Of a stretch of 64,000 nucleotides of DNA, positions 30,963 to 40,251 are shown piece after piece. The DNA comes from CAWHNT01 sp963830775 (GTDB lineage Bacteria; Pseudomonadota; Alphaproteobacteria; Geminicoccales; Geminicoccaceae), in NCBI GenBank assembly GCA_963830775.1, contig CAWHNT010000022.1, forward strand, positions 186,001 through 250,000, given 5' to 3'. The position numbers and the translations under genes are program-made. The stretch's first letter is position 1. Every line of letters starts with the position of its first letter. The notes under the pieces are model-generated. The model was not told the origin of the DNA. It made no database searches and was given only the letters and a program-made list of their open reading frames with translations.

Positions 30963-32159
30963 ATGCGGAACAGGGGCATCGCCCTTGCGCTCTGGCTCGG
31001 GCTGGTGGCGCTGATCCTGACGAGCGCCTGGCTGACGCTCGTCGGCTGCGGGATTCGCCTGCCCGGCGGTCGCGTCATCCTCAACTTCTGCCCGGTCGCG
31101 GCCTCACCGCCTCCCTCGCTCCTGGCCGAGGCCAAGGAGCGCGAGCAGGGGCTGCGGCTGGAGCTGGCCTCGCTCGAGCGAGCCCTGGCGACCGCTCCCT
31201 CCTGCCCGGTGCCGGAGCCGGTGGTCGAGCCGCCTCCCCCGCCACCGCCCGAGCCCGTACCGGAGCCGCCGCCGGCACCACCGCCTCCGCCGCCGGAGCC
31301 GCCACGGCAGCAGGCCCACGAACCGCCTCCGCCGCCACCTCCACGTCCGCCGCAGCCAGAGCCTGAGCCCGAACCGGCCCCGGAACCCGAGCAGGCCACG
31401 GCACCTCCCGAGCCGCCGCTGCCGCCCTGCCCGCAGCGTCGCCCGACCGAGGTGATCCTGGTCGTCGACGCCTCGACCAGCATGAAGTTCAACTATGACC
31501 TCGATCCGGCCGAGGAGGAGAGCCTGGGCCCGCTGGATGCGCTGGCGGGCGGCCTCGGAGCGCTGGCCGGCAACAATCCCCTGTTGGGCGTCCTCGGGGC
31601 GATGGCCAACCAGGGACTGGCCCAGCGCCGCTATCAGGATCTCATCAACCAGCCCGGCATCGACCGGATCGACGTCGCCAAGGGTGCGTTGCGCGATCTG
31701 GTGCAGGCGGCGCCGAACGATGTCGGCTTCTCGCTCCTGAGCTTCAACCAGTGCGGCCCGCCGCGGATGCACGGCCAGTTCCCGCCCGGCGCCAAGGCAC
31801 CGCTGCTGCGGAGTATCCAGGGCATCGAGCTCGATTCGAGCACGGCCCTGGCCGACGCGCTGGGTGCCCTGCCCGGCTATGTCAGCGGCGGGCGCGACCC
31901 CGAGAACCCGGTCAACGTCGTCCTCCTCTCCGACGGTGCCGACACCTGCCGCGGCGACCCGTGCCAGGTGGCGGCGGCCCTCGGGCGCGCGTACCCGCAC
32001 ATGCGGATCAACGTGGTGGCGGTCGGCGGCAGGCTGGGTGCGCTCCGCTGCGTGGCGAACGCCACCGGCGGCGCCTTCGTCGAGCCCGACAATGCCGATC
32101 AGCTCGCAAGCGCCCTGCTCCGCGCCGCCGGACAGGACCTGCCGGAGCACTGCCGATGA
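30963..32159 (+). CDS. Proline-rich membrane-anchored VWA protein
   Basis: 398 residues from ATG 30963. One N-terminal helix (IALALWLGLVALILTSAWLTLVG), a short coiled segment, then a very Pro/Glu-rich stretch (residues ~85-150), then a von Willebrand A domain. The MIDAS metal site is complete: DASTS near residue 168, the Thr in STALADALG, and Asp in LLSDGADTC. Two Cys pairs near the end suggest disulphides in the periplasm. First gene of a dense run to 48323; its stop overlaps the next start (ATGA). Predicted to hold out a metal-dependent ligand-binding domain on a stiff linker. Confidence 0.82.
   Translation: MRNRGIALALWLGLVALILTSAWLTLVGCGIRLPGGRVILNFCPVAASPPPSLLAEAKEREQGLRLELASLERALATAPSCPVPEPVVEPPPPPPPEPVPEPPPAPPPPPPEPPRQQAHEPPPPPPPRPPQPEPEPEPAPEPEQATAPPEPPLPPCPQRRPTEVILVVDASTSMKFNYDLDPAEEESLGPLDALAGGLGALAGNNPLLGVLGAMANQGLAQRRYQDLINQPGIDRIDVAKGALRDLVQAAPNDVGFSLLSFNQCGPPRMHGQFPPGAKAPLLRSIQGIELDSSTALADALGALPGYVSGGRDPENPVNVVLLSDGADTCRGDPCQVAAALGRAYPHMRINVVAVGGRLGALRCVANATGGAFVEPDNADQLASALLRAAGQDLPEHCR
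31216..31415 (+). repeat. Low-complexity Pro/Glu-coding tract
   Basis: About 200 bases made almost only of CCN and GAG codons, encoding the PEP/PPP-rich linker of the VWA protein. Imperfect trinucleotide repetition, not a direct-repeat array. Such tracts are prone to slippage and to assembly error. Confidence 0.7.
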
Positions 32160-33344
32160 CCACCGAGCCTGCCCCGCCGACGAGCCCGCCGCCGACGCCG
32201 GTCGTCGTCCGGCGGAGCCGGGCCTGGATACCGGTGGCGGTCGCCTGCGTCGTGGCCGGGCTGCTCCTGCTCTTCCTGCTCTGGCCCGGGGTGCTGCTCT
32301 ATCCGAGCGCAGCACCGGCGCCGGTCGACGAGACCGCGCTCGCGGCACTCCAGGAGGATGCCAACCGGTCACTGGAGGAGCGCATCCGCACCCTGCGCTC
32401 GACGCTGGAGGGCAATGCCTGCCTCGCCGAGGACGGGCTCATGCTGCGCAACCAGCAGGGCGGGCTCGAGCCCATCCCTGCACCGGGCGGCGCGCCTTTG
32501 CTCCCGCTGCCGCCTGAGCAGGTGCAGGTGCCCGGAACACCGCCGGCCGACGCTGGAGCTGCCCCGGGCAGCGCGCCACCGCCGGAGAGCGGCGGAGACA
32601 CGCCACCCCAGCAGGCGCCGGCGCAGACCGGTGAGCAGCCGCGATCGCTGGCCCAGGTGATCGACAGCGCCACGGTGCTGGTGCTGCGCGCGGGCGAGCA
32701 GAACTCGGGCTTCGGGACCGGCTTCTTCGTGGCGCCGGATCTGATCGTCACCAACCTGCACGTGGTGGGCGAGCCGCCGGCACCCGAAATCTACATCACC
32801 AGCAAGGCGCTGGGCCGGGTGACGCGGGCGGAGGTGGTGGCGCATTCCCCCGGGACCGAGATCGGCCAGCCCGATTTCGCCCTGCTGCGCGCACCTTCCA
32901 CGCCGGAAACGCGCAGCCTGGCGCTGGCCCGGCCGGCGGAGCGGCTGCAGAACGTGATCGCGGCCGGATTTCCGGGCCTCGTCATGGAGACCGACGAGGC
33001 CTTCCGGCGGCTGGTCGGTGGCGATTCCGCGGCCGTGCCCGACGCGGCCGTGACCCAGGGCATCGTCACCGCCCGGCAGGCATCCTCGGGCACGGCCCTG
33101 ATCCTGCACTCGGCCTCGGTCTCGCGCGGCAACAGCGGTGGGCCGCTGGTCGACCAGTGCGGGCGCGTCGTCGGCGTCAACACCTTCATCCGCGCCGAGC
33201 AGGAGGATGCCGTCGCGGATGAACTATGCGCTGGCGACCGACGCGCTCCTGGCGTTCCTGACCCAGAACGGTGTCCAGGCCACGGCCGCCGACACGCCCT
33301 GCTCGCCGGCCCTGGCCTCGGCCGGCGGCAACGGCACGCCATGA
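32156..33344 (+). CDS. Membrane-anchored trypsin-like serine protease (one apparent frameshift)
   Basis: About 395 residues once joined. One helix near residues 25-45 (WIPVAVACVVAGLLLLFLLWPGVLL), a Pro/Gly-rich linker, then a trypsin-like (HtrA/S1C-type) fold. Catalytic triad visible: His in VTNLHVVG (~203), Asp in QPDFALL (~240), Ser in SRGNSGGPLV (~327). A surplus base near 33210-33220 separates the last part, which continues NYALATDALLAFLTQNG. No PDZ domain. Topology places the protease in the periplasm. Start and stop overlap both neighbours as ATGA. Confidence 0.85.
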
Positions 33345-34666
33345 ACCGGCAGTACTTGTGCGAGACCACGCTTGCGGGCCTGCGCCCGCTTGGCGTGGGC
33401 GGCCGGCGGGTGCAGGAATCCTGGCACGAGATCGACGCCGCGGTCCGCACCAGCCTCGGCGACGCGCATGCCCGGCTCTTCGCCGAACCCATCATCGGCG
33501 AGAGCGGGATCGCCTGGTTCGCGGAGGCCGAGGGCGAGGCCGTGCCCTACTCGGCGCTGCCGCGGGAGGAGCAGGACCGGCTCCGAGCGGAGGTCGAGGC
33601 CCGGCTCCAGCAGCTGCAGGGCCGGGTCGAGCAGCTCAAGGCCGACAGCTCGCCGGCCAGCCGCCGCCTCGGCGAGACGCTGGAGCGGGCGATATCGGTG
33701 CCCAGCGTGGCGCCCGGACGCGACTTCCTCTACGCGGTGCGGACCGGCGAGGGTGCAGCGCTGGAGCCGGTGCTCGTCAACTGGGGCACCCGCGACGACC
33801 TTCCCGAGCCGCCGCTGGGCGTGCTCCAGGACTTCCTGCGGGGCGAGGCGCTGCGCCTGCGGACGCCACCTCCGCCACCACCCGGGCCGGTCGTCACGCC
33901 GCCTTTGCCTATGCCGCCCATCCCCGGAACGGCCGGCGTGGCCACGATGCCGGCACCGATGATGCTGGTCGCGGCCGAGAGCGCTTTTCCCTGGTGGATA
34001 CCGCTCTGGCTGCTCTTTGCGCTCCTGGTCGGCACGATCCTCTATCTCCTGCTCACCGCCTGCGGCGTCCGCGGGCCGTTCGGGGTCCTGCGCACCTTCT
34101 GCGAGGCGGAAGCCGCCCCGGTGAGCGGCCTGCGCCAGGCCCGCGAGCGCGGGTCGGAGCTGGAGCAGCTTCTGACCGACCTCGAGATCCAGACCGCGAG
34201 CCTGCCGCGCTGCGACGGCCTCAATCCGCGCGGCACCGGTTCCGCCCGGAACGAGATCGAGCGGCTGAACCGGCAGGTGGAGGAGGCCGGCGGCAGCGTG
34301 GGCGAGGTAGCCCTGACGCTGAGCTGGGACGGCGACGCGGACCTCGACCTGCGCGTGGTCTGCCCGGACGGGGCGGTGGTCTATTTCCAGAACCGCACGG
34401 CACCCGGCTGCGGCAATGCCAGGCTCGACGTCGATGCCAACGCCAGCCAGGTCCGGCCGAGCCCGATCGAGAACGTGACCTGGGGCGAGACCGCGCCGCC
34501 TGGGCACTATCGGGTCGAGGTGCACAACTACAAGGGCCGCTCCGCCGGCGACCAGCCGGTCCCCTTCCGCCTGCGGGTGAAGCAGGGCAATCAGGAGCGG
34601 ATCCTCGAAGGCAGCGCCACGCCGGGGCAGCCGCCCGTGGTCATGCAAGAGTTCGACGTGCAGTAG
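33341..34666 (+). CDS. SrfA-like membrane protein with C-terminal YfaP/DUF2135-like domain
   Basis: 441 residues from ATG 33341. The N-terminal ~170 residues (GIAWFAEAEGEAVPYSALPREEQDRLRAE.., VLVNWGTRDD) resemble SrfA-family proteins, which precede srfB and srfC in enterobacteria; I infer the link from pattern and position. Then a Pro-rich linker, one strong helix (WWIPLWLLFALLVGTILYLLLTAC), a coiled coil, and a C-terminal domain with LSWDGDADLDLRVVCPDG and PPGHYRVEVHNYKG, typical of YfaP/DUF2135 beta-sandwich domains. Likely cytosolic N-terminus and periplasmic C-terminus. Six bases before srfB. Confidence 0.68.
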   Translation: MNRQYLCETTLAGLRPLGVGGRRVQESWHEIDAAVRTSLGDAHARLFAEPIIGESGIAWFAEAEGEAVPYSALPREEQDRLRAEVEARLQQLQGRVEQLKADSSPASRRLGETLERAISVPSVAPGRDFLYAVRTGEGAALEPVLVNWGTRDDLPEPPLGVLQDFLRGEALRLRTPPPPPPGPVVTPPLPMPPIPGTAGVATMPAPMMLVAAESAFPWWIPLWLLFALLVGTILYLLLTACGVRGPFGVLRTFCEAEAAPVSGLRQARERGSELEQLLTDLEIQTASLPRCDGLNPRGTGSARNEIERLNRQVEEAGGSVGEVALTLSWDGDADLDLRVVCPDGAVVYFQNRTAPGCGNARLDVDANASQVRPSPIENVTWGETAPPGHYRVEVHNYKGRSAGDQPVPFRLRVKQGNQERILEGSATPGQPPVVMQEFDVQ

Positions 34667-34672
34667 GGGCCG

Positions 34673-37624
34673 ATGCTGAAGGACCTGTTCGAGTTCCGGC
34701 CTGTGACCAGCCTGGTGCCCAACACGGGCATCCAGTTCCTGGATTTCGGCCTGGACGAGGCGAAGCTCGTTCGGCTCACCCGTCATTTCTGGCCCCAGCC
34801 GGCACCTGCCACGGGCGACGCGGAGGCGCCCCGGATCACGCTCCACCCGCTGATCGATCGCGACGGCGTCTGGCATTACGTGGACGAGGCGAGCCCGCAA
34901 GGCCGAGCGGCGCCGGAGGAGGAGAGCTACTCGGTCCGGGCCGGCCAGGCGCTGGATGCCTTCGACGGCCAGTGGCTGCCGCTGCCGTTCCTGCGCGAGA
35001 AGGAGCGGGACGGCAGGGGTGCCGCCATGTACGACGACGGGCCCACGAACTGGGCCCGGGTCCATGCGCGCCGCCTGTCCACGCCCGACCGCGACGGCAA
35101 CACCCACCGGATCATCCTCGCCTTCGATACCCTGCTCCTCCCGCGCTCGGCCAATGCGCCCTATGCGGCACCGGAGCCCTCGGACGCGGTCGATCCGATG
35201 CGCTTCGCGCTCGTGGCGGATGGGGTAAAGAACCGCTGGTTCCTGGCCCTGCCCTGGGTGCGGAAGTGGCTGGAGGCCGCCTATCTCGACGGGCTCAGCG
35301 CCCGGCGCGGGCGCCGGGTCAGGCCTGAGGACCTGGCGAACCCGGGCGAGTTCTGGGCCGCCTACCTGACCCTGCTGGCAGCCCTGGCCGAGGGGCTGAA
35401 GCTGCCGCAGCTCCGCTTCGTCGACACGCTCACGGCCTCGCTCGGCACCGACCCCATCGACGTCGATCTCGTCATCGATGTCGGCAACAGCCGCACCTGC
35501 GGGATCATCATCGAGCAGCCGAAGGACCGTGGCGTGGTCGATATCGGCCAGGCCTATCGCCTCGAGCTGCGCGACCTCTCCCGGCCGGAGCAGGTCTATG
35601 CCGACCCGTTCGCGAGCCGGATCGAGTTCGCGCCGGCGAGCTTCGGCCGGGCCGAGCTGTCGCGCATGGCAGGACGCAAGCGGGACGCGTTCTGGTGGCC
35701 GAGCCCGGTGCGCGTGGGGCCTGAGGCCGCGTGGCTGGCCTCGCTATCGGAGGGTACGGAGGGCATCTCCGGCCTCTCCAGCGCCAAGCGCTATTTGTGG
35801 GACGAGGCACCGCGCCCGCTGCCCTGGGTGAACAGCCGCGGCCGGCTGGCGAAGGAGCTGCGGGTGCCGGCCATCACCGGGCCGATGACCGCGAAGCTGA
35901 CCGAGACCGGGGAGCTCGGCACGCCGCCCGGCATGCAGCCGCTCTACTCGCGCTCGTCCCTCTACACGCTGATGATCGCCGAGCTGCTGATCCACGCCAT
36001 GGGCCAGATCAATGCCGTCTCGGTGCGCGAGCAGCGGGCCAACGCCGACCTGCCGCGGCGGCTGCGCTCCCTGATCCTGACCCTGCCCTCGGCGACACCG
36101 ATCGCCGAGCAGCGCCGCCTCGCGAAGCGGGTGAGGAACGCGCTCGAGCTGGTCTGGCAGACCATGGGCTGGAGTGCGGACGATCCGATCCACACAAGGC
36201 CCGAGCTGAAGCTCAACTGGGACGAGGCCACGGCCACCCATCTCGTCTGGCTGTTCAACGAGATCAGCTACAAGTTCCGCGGCAACGCCTACGACCTGTT
36301 CGGCCTTGTCGGCCGCGAGCGCCCGGACGGCCGGGCGTTGCGGATCGCCAGCATGGACATGGGCGGCGGCACCACCGACCTGATGATCATCGAGCACCAG
36401 ATCCGCAGCAGGGACGAACAGACCATCCACCCGCAGCAGCTCTTCCGCGAGGGCTTCCGCCAGGCGGGCGACGACATCGTCAAGATGGTGATCGAGGACG
36501 TGGTCCTGCCCTGCCTCTCCAAAGCCCTGGCGGCGGCCGGCGTGGCCCGGCCGAGCCATGCGCTGGCCGACCTCTTCAGCGGCAACCGGGTCGGGCAGAC
36601 GCAGCAGGAGCAGACGCTGCGGGCGCTCCTCGTGACCCAGCTCCTGGTGCCGGTCGCGGTGGCGCTGATCGGGCTCTACGAGGAGGTGGACCCGCGCCGG
36701 CCGCAAGGTGCGCGCCGGTTCCGGCTGGCCGAGCTGCTGCCGGGCCAGACGATCTCGCCGGCGGCACGGGAGCATCTGGCACGGGCCGCGAAGTCGGCCG
36801 GTGCCAATGGCTTCGACCTGGACACGGTCGAGTTCGTGATGGACCCGGCCGAGATGGCGGGTGCGGTGCGCTCGGCCACACTCGGGATGCTGGAGGATCT
36901 CTGCGACGTCATCCGCGCCTATGACTGCGACGTGCTCCTCCTGACCGGGCGGCCGTCCAGGATGCCGGCCGTGCGCGACATCGTGCTGGCCAACCTGCCG
37001 CTCACACCCGACCGGATCATCGCCATGGACCGCTACGAGGTCGGCGGCTGGTATCCGTTCCGCTCGCTCGACTTCCTGATCCGCGATCCCAAGACCACGG
37101 CCGCGGTGGGTGCCCTTCTCTGCCAGATTTGCGAGGGCATGACCCGCGGCTTCGTCTTCCGGGCGAGCACGCTCAGGATGCGCTCGACCGCCCGCTATCT
37201 GGGCGTCATGGATCTCGACGGTCGGATCGTCGACCGAAACGTCGTGCTCAGCAATGCGGACCTGGACACCGGGGCCAACGTCGTCGGCTTCAAGGTGACG
37301 ATGGGCGGGCCGCTCCTGCTGGGCTTCCGCCAGCTGCCGCTCGAACGGTGGAAGACGACACCGCTCTACTATCTCTACTTCGCCAATCCTTCCCGAATTG
37401 AACGGCTGAAGACACCGCTCACGGTGGGCTTCGAGCGTGCCCAGTCGGACCGGGACGCGGAAGCGGCGCTGGAGGATTTCCGGATTATCGAGGCGCTCGA
37501 TGCCGAGGGTGGCGAATGCCGTCGCGAGGTCGCGATCCGCCTGCAGACCATGCCGATGGACCAGGAGGCGACCGGCGGCTACTGGCTGGATACCGGCGTC
37601 CTGCGCACGACGGGGCTGCATTAG
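34673..37624 (+). CDS. srfB: Virulence factor SrfB family protein
   Basis: 983 residues, uninterrupted, the full size of the SrfB family. Shows an actin/Hsp70-like ATPase core: phosphate-1 loop IDVGNSRTCGIIIE (~264-278), phosphate-2 loop MDMGGGTTDLMI (~560-572) and adenosine motif LLLTGRPSRMPAVRDIV (~757-773). No signal peptide or membrane segment, so cytosolic. SrfB was named from a Salmonella SsrB-regulated operon; its molecular role is not established. Here it sits between SrfA-like and SrfC genes, 6 and 3 bases from each. Confidence 0.93.
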   Translation: MLKDLFEFRPVTSLVPNTGIQFLDFGLDEAKLVRLTRHFWPQPAPATGDAEAPRITLHPLIDRDGVWHYVDEASPQGRAAPEEESYSVRAGQALDAFDGQWLPLPFLREKERDGRGAAMYDDGPTNWARVHARRLSTPDRDGNTHRIILAFDTLLLPRSANAPYAAPEPSDAVDPMRFALVADGVKNRWFLALPWVRKWLEAAYLDGLSARRGRRVRPEDLANPGEFWAAYLTLLAALAEGLKLPQLRFVDTLTASLGTDPIDVDLVIDVGNSRTCGIIIEQPKDRGVVDIGQAYRLELRDLSRPEQVYADPFASRIEFAPASFGRAELSRMAGRKRDAFWWPSPVRVGPEAAWLASLSEGTEGISGLSSAKRYLWDEAPRPLPWVNSRGRLAKELRVPAITGPMTAKLTETGELGTPPGMQPLYSRSSLYTLMIAELLIHAMGQINAVSVREQRANADLPRRLRSLILTLPSATPIAEQRRLAKRVRNALELVWQTMGWSADDPIHTRPELKLNWDEATATHLVWLFNEISYKFRGNAYDLFGLVGRERPDGRALRIASMDMGGGTTDLMIIEHQIRSRDEQTIHPQQLFREGFRQAGDDIVKMVIEDVVLPCLSKALAAAGVARPSHALADLFSGNRVGQTQQEQTLRALLVTQLLVPVAVALIGLYEEVDPRRPQGARRFRLAELLPGQTISPAAREHLARAAKSAGANGFDLDTVEFVMDPAEMAGAVRSATLGMLEDLCDVIRAYDCDVLLLTGRPSRMPAVRDIVLANLPLTPDRIIAMDRYEVGGWYPFRSLDFLIRDPKTTAAVGALLCQICEGMTRGFVFRASTLRMRSTARYLGVMDLDGRIVDRNVVLSNADLDTGANVVGFKVTMGGPLLLGFRQLPLERWKTTPLYYLYFANPSRIERLKTPLTVGFERAQSDRDAEAALEDFRIIEALDAEGGECRREVAIRLQTMPMDQEATGGYWLDTGVLRTTGLH

Positions 37625-37627
37625 GCC

Positions 37628-40246
37628 ATGAGCGGGCAGCCCTTGCGCGAGAAGGACCAGGCGCTTGCCGCCCGATGCCGGCGGCTGGCCGAGGTCTCGC
37701 GGGGCGCGCTCGACTGGTTCCGCGACAACCCGAAGCTGGCCGGCAACCGGCTGGAGGCGCTGGAGCGCACCTGCCGGGCGCATACCGTGCTGGCCCGCAA
37801 GCTCGCCACCGCGGCCGAGCGGCCGATGTCGGTCGGCGTGTTCGGGGCCAGCCAGGCCGGCAAGTCGTTCCTGATCGGCAGCCTGATCACGCCGCACGGG
37901 CGCCCGGCCAAGGTGGTGTTCGGCGAGGGGCCGCAGGCGAGGAAGCTCGACTTCCTGGAGGAGGTGAACCCGCAGGGCGGCAAGGAGACGACGGGCGTCG
38001 TCACCCGCTTCTCCATTCAGCCGCATCAGGCCCTGCCCGGGCACGAGGTGGTGCTGCGTCTCCTGGGCGAGGTGGATATCGCCAAGATCCTCGCCAACAG
38101 CTTCGTCTTCGACCTCGGCGCCCAGGCCGAGCAGGGCTGCGAGGTCACGACCGACCGGCTCACGGCGCTGGAGACCGAGCTTGCGGCCCGGCTGCGGCCC
38201 GAGCGGGTCGATGCGCTTGCACTCGAGGACGTGTTCGAGCTGCGGGCCTATGTGGCGCACAGCCTCCAGCGTCACCCGCTGGCCGACAAGGCGTCAGGCG
38301 GTGTCGCCGCGCGCTACTGGGCCATGGCCGAGGCCTGCCTGCCGCGGCTGGCTGCGGAGGACCGGGCACGGGCACTGTCGCTGCTATGGGGCGAGCTCCG
38401 GGAGTTCACGGACCTCTATCGCGAGCTGAAGGGTGCCTTGGACCAGCTGAGCGACGCCAGGACCGGCACGCCAGAGTTCGCCTATGTGCCGGTGACGGCA
38501 ATCGAGGACCGGACCCGCAGCCTCGTCCATGTCGACACGCTGCTGGGCCTCGACCGCAACGACGGCGAGGCCACGGCCGCCCTGCCGGTGGCGGTGCCCG
38601 GCGGCCGGGTGGCGCGGCTGCGCACGCCGGTGGTGACAGCACTCACGGCCGAGCTGCGCGTCACCCTCGACGAGGCGGCGTGGCCGTTCTTCACCCACAC
38701 CGACCTGCTCGACTTCCCCGGTGCGAGGTCCAGGGAGGATTCCACGCCCGCGAAACTGCTGCGGGATGAGAAGCAGGTGGCCCCGCGGGCCTACTGCTTC
38801 CTGCGCGGCAAGGTGGCGGTGCTGTTCGACAAGTACGCGGCCGACCTCGACCTCAACACCATGCTGCTCTGTGTGGGCCCCGAGAACCAGGAGGTGAAGA
38901 AGCTGCCGGAGCTGGTCCAGGACTGGATCGCCCAGACGCACGGGCCCACGGCCGAGGAGCGGGTCGGGCATCGCACCAGCCTGTTCCTGTGCATGACCAA
39001 GGCCGACACGCTCTTCGACTTCTCGACCGGGGCCAGCCCCGAGCGGACGATCACCAACCGGCTCGACAACAACATCAACAACTTCCCGGGCTGGACGGGG
39101 AGCTGGACGCCCGGCAAGCCGTTCGCCAACAGCTTCCTGATCCGCAATCCGAAGGGGAAGAAGCGCGAGGACCTGTTCGACTATGACGAGCAGGCCGCAC
39201 CGGGCGAGGAGGAGATGCCGCCCGAGCGGGGTCTGCGTGCCGACAAGGCCGATACGCTCACGCGCTACCGCGAGGAGTTCCTGAAGCACCCGATGGTGCG
39301 CGAGCATGTGGCCGACGCGGCCGAGAAATGGGACGCGGTGCTCACGCTCAACGATGGCGGGATCACCTACCTCGCCCAGCATCTGGCCCCGGTCTGCGAC
39401 CCCGACCTCAAATACGACCAGGTGGCACCCCGCGCCGCCAGCCTGGCGCAGCAGCTCACGACCGAGCTCGCCTCGTTCCACGAGGCGGGCGACGTGCAGA
39501 AGCGGGTGGAGGAGCGCCGCAAGGCGGCCGAGGCCATCATGCGGGCGCTGGCCTCCAAGGCGATGCTGTTCGGGCCGTTCCTGGCCGAGCTGCAGGCCGA
39601 CCCGGCGCGGCTGGGGCAGCGCTTCCTCGAGGTGGCCCGGCGCCAGGGTGCGACCGAGGCCGGGCCCGGCGAGCATGCCGACCATGGCGGCATCGTGATC
39701 GACCTCGGCTTCGACGAGCCGGAGCAGCCCGCGGCCCCGCCGCCCATGCGCTTCGGCGACGAGGCGGTGAAGACCTGGCTCGACGATCTGGAGCGCAAGG
39801 CCGGTGACGAGGAGCTGGCCCGCGCCTTCGGCCTCACCTGCGAGCAGTTCCGCACCGTGGTGGCCGAGCTCGCGGTGGGTGCGCGCCGGTTCGAGCTGGC
39901 GCAGCGGGTCGAGGCGCATGTGACCACCGCCGAGGCCTACGCCCAGACCGCGAGCGACGTCGTGCACCGGGTGGCGATGGGCAGCGCCCTCATCGTCAAT
40001 CGCCTCGTCAACCAGCTGGGGGCAGAGGAGGCGGCACCACGCGCGCGGCCACCGGCGCCGGGCGAGCCGCCTGCCCTGCCCGCCGAGCGGCAGGAGATGA
40101 CCCGCATCCGCGGCCAGCTCCCGACCTTCTGGCTGCGGACCTTTCGCCAGCTCGCGACCGAGAATGCCGCCTGGGGCCAGGGCGGGCTGGTCGATGTCGA
40201 GCAGAACCGGCGGCTGGGGCTCCTGCTCGACAAGGCGAAGGAGTAG
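37628..40246 (+). CDS. srfC: Virulence factor SrfC family protein
   Basis: 872 residues, uninterrupted. An N-terminal helical region precedes a P-loop, FGASQAGKSFLIG, near residue 74, followed by a switch-like TTGVVTRF and a DFPGARS motif (DxxG-like) near residue 362, consistent with a dynamin- or GTPase-like NTPase. C-terminal half is helical. This combination matches the SrfC family (Virul_Fac). Starts 3 bases after srfB. Cytosolic. Partner proteins unknown; together with SrfB it forms the only cytosolic NTPase pair of the cluster. Confidence 0.92.
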   Translation: MSGQPLREKDQALAARCRRLAEVSRGALDWFRDNPKLAGNRLEALERTCRAHTVLARKLATAAERPMSVGVFGASQAGKSFLIGSLITPHGRPAKVVFGEGPQARKLDFLEEVNPQGGKETTGVVTRFSIQPHQALPGHEVVLRLLGEVDIAKILANSFVFDLGAQAEQGCEVTTDRLTALETELAARLRPERVDALALEDVFELRAYVAHSLQRHPLADKASGGVAARYWAMAEACLPRLAAEDRARALSLLWGELREFTDLYRELKGALDQLSDARTGTPEFAYVPVTAIEDRTRSLVHVDTLLGLDRNDGEATAALPVAVPGGRVARLRTPVVTALTAELRVTLDEAAWPFFTHTDLLDFPGARSREDSTPAKLLRDEKQVAPRAYCFLRGKVAVLFDKYAADLDLNTMLLCVGPENQEVKKLPELVQDWIAQTHGPTAEERVGHRTSLFLCMTKADTLFDFSTGASPERTITNRLDNNINNFPGWTGSWTPGKPFANSFLIRNPKGKKREDLFDYDEQAAPGEEEMPPERGLRADKADTLTRYREEFLKHPMVREHVADAAEKWDAVLTLNDGGITYLAQHLAPVCDPDLKYDQVAPRAASLAQQLTTELASFHEAGDVQKRVEERRKAAEAIMRALASKAMLFGPFLAELQADPARLGQRFLEVARRQGATEAGPGEHADHGGIVIDLGFDEPEQPAAPPPMRFGDEAVKTWLDDLERKAGDEELARAFGLTCEQFRTVVAELAVGARRFELAQRVEAHVTTAEAYAQTASDVVHRVAMGSALIVNRLVNQLGAEEAAPRARPPAPGEPPALPAERQEMTRIRGQLPTFWLRTFRQLATENAAWGQGGLVDVEQNRRLGLLLDKAKE

Positions 40247-40251
40247 CGGGG

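Noticed and set aside
31216..31415. Repetitive CCN/GAG tract as possible CRISPR or tandem array
   Set aside because: No fixed repeat unit or spacers; it simply encodes a Pro/Glu-rich linker.
35744..38275. Long minus-strand open frame opposite srfB and srfC
   Set aside because: Composition typical of GC shadow; the sense strand carries two full-length recognised genes.
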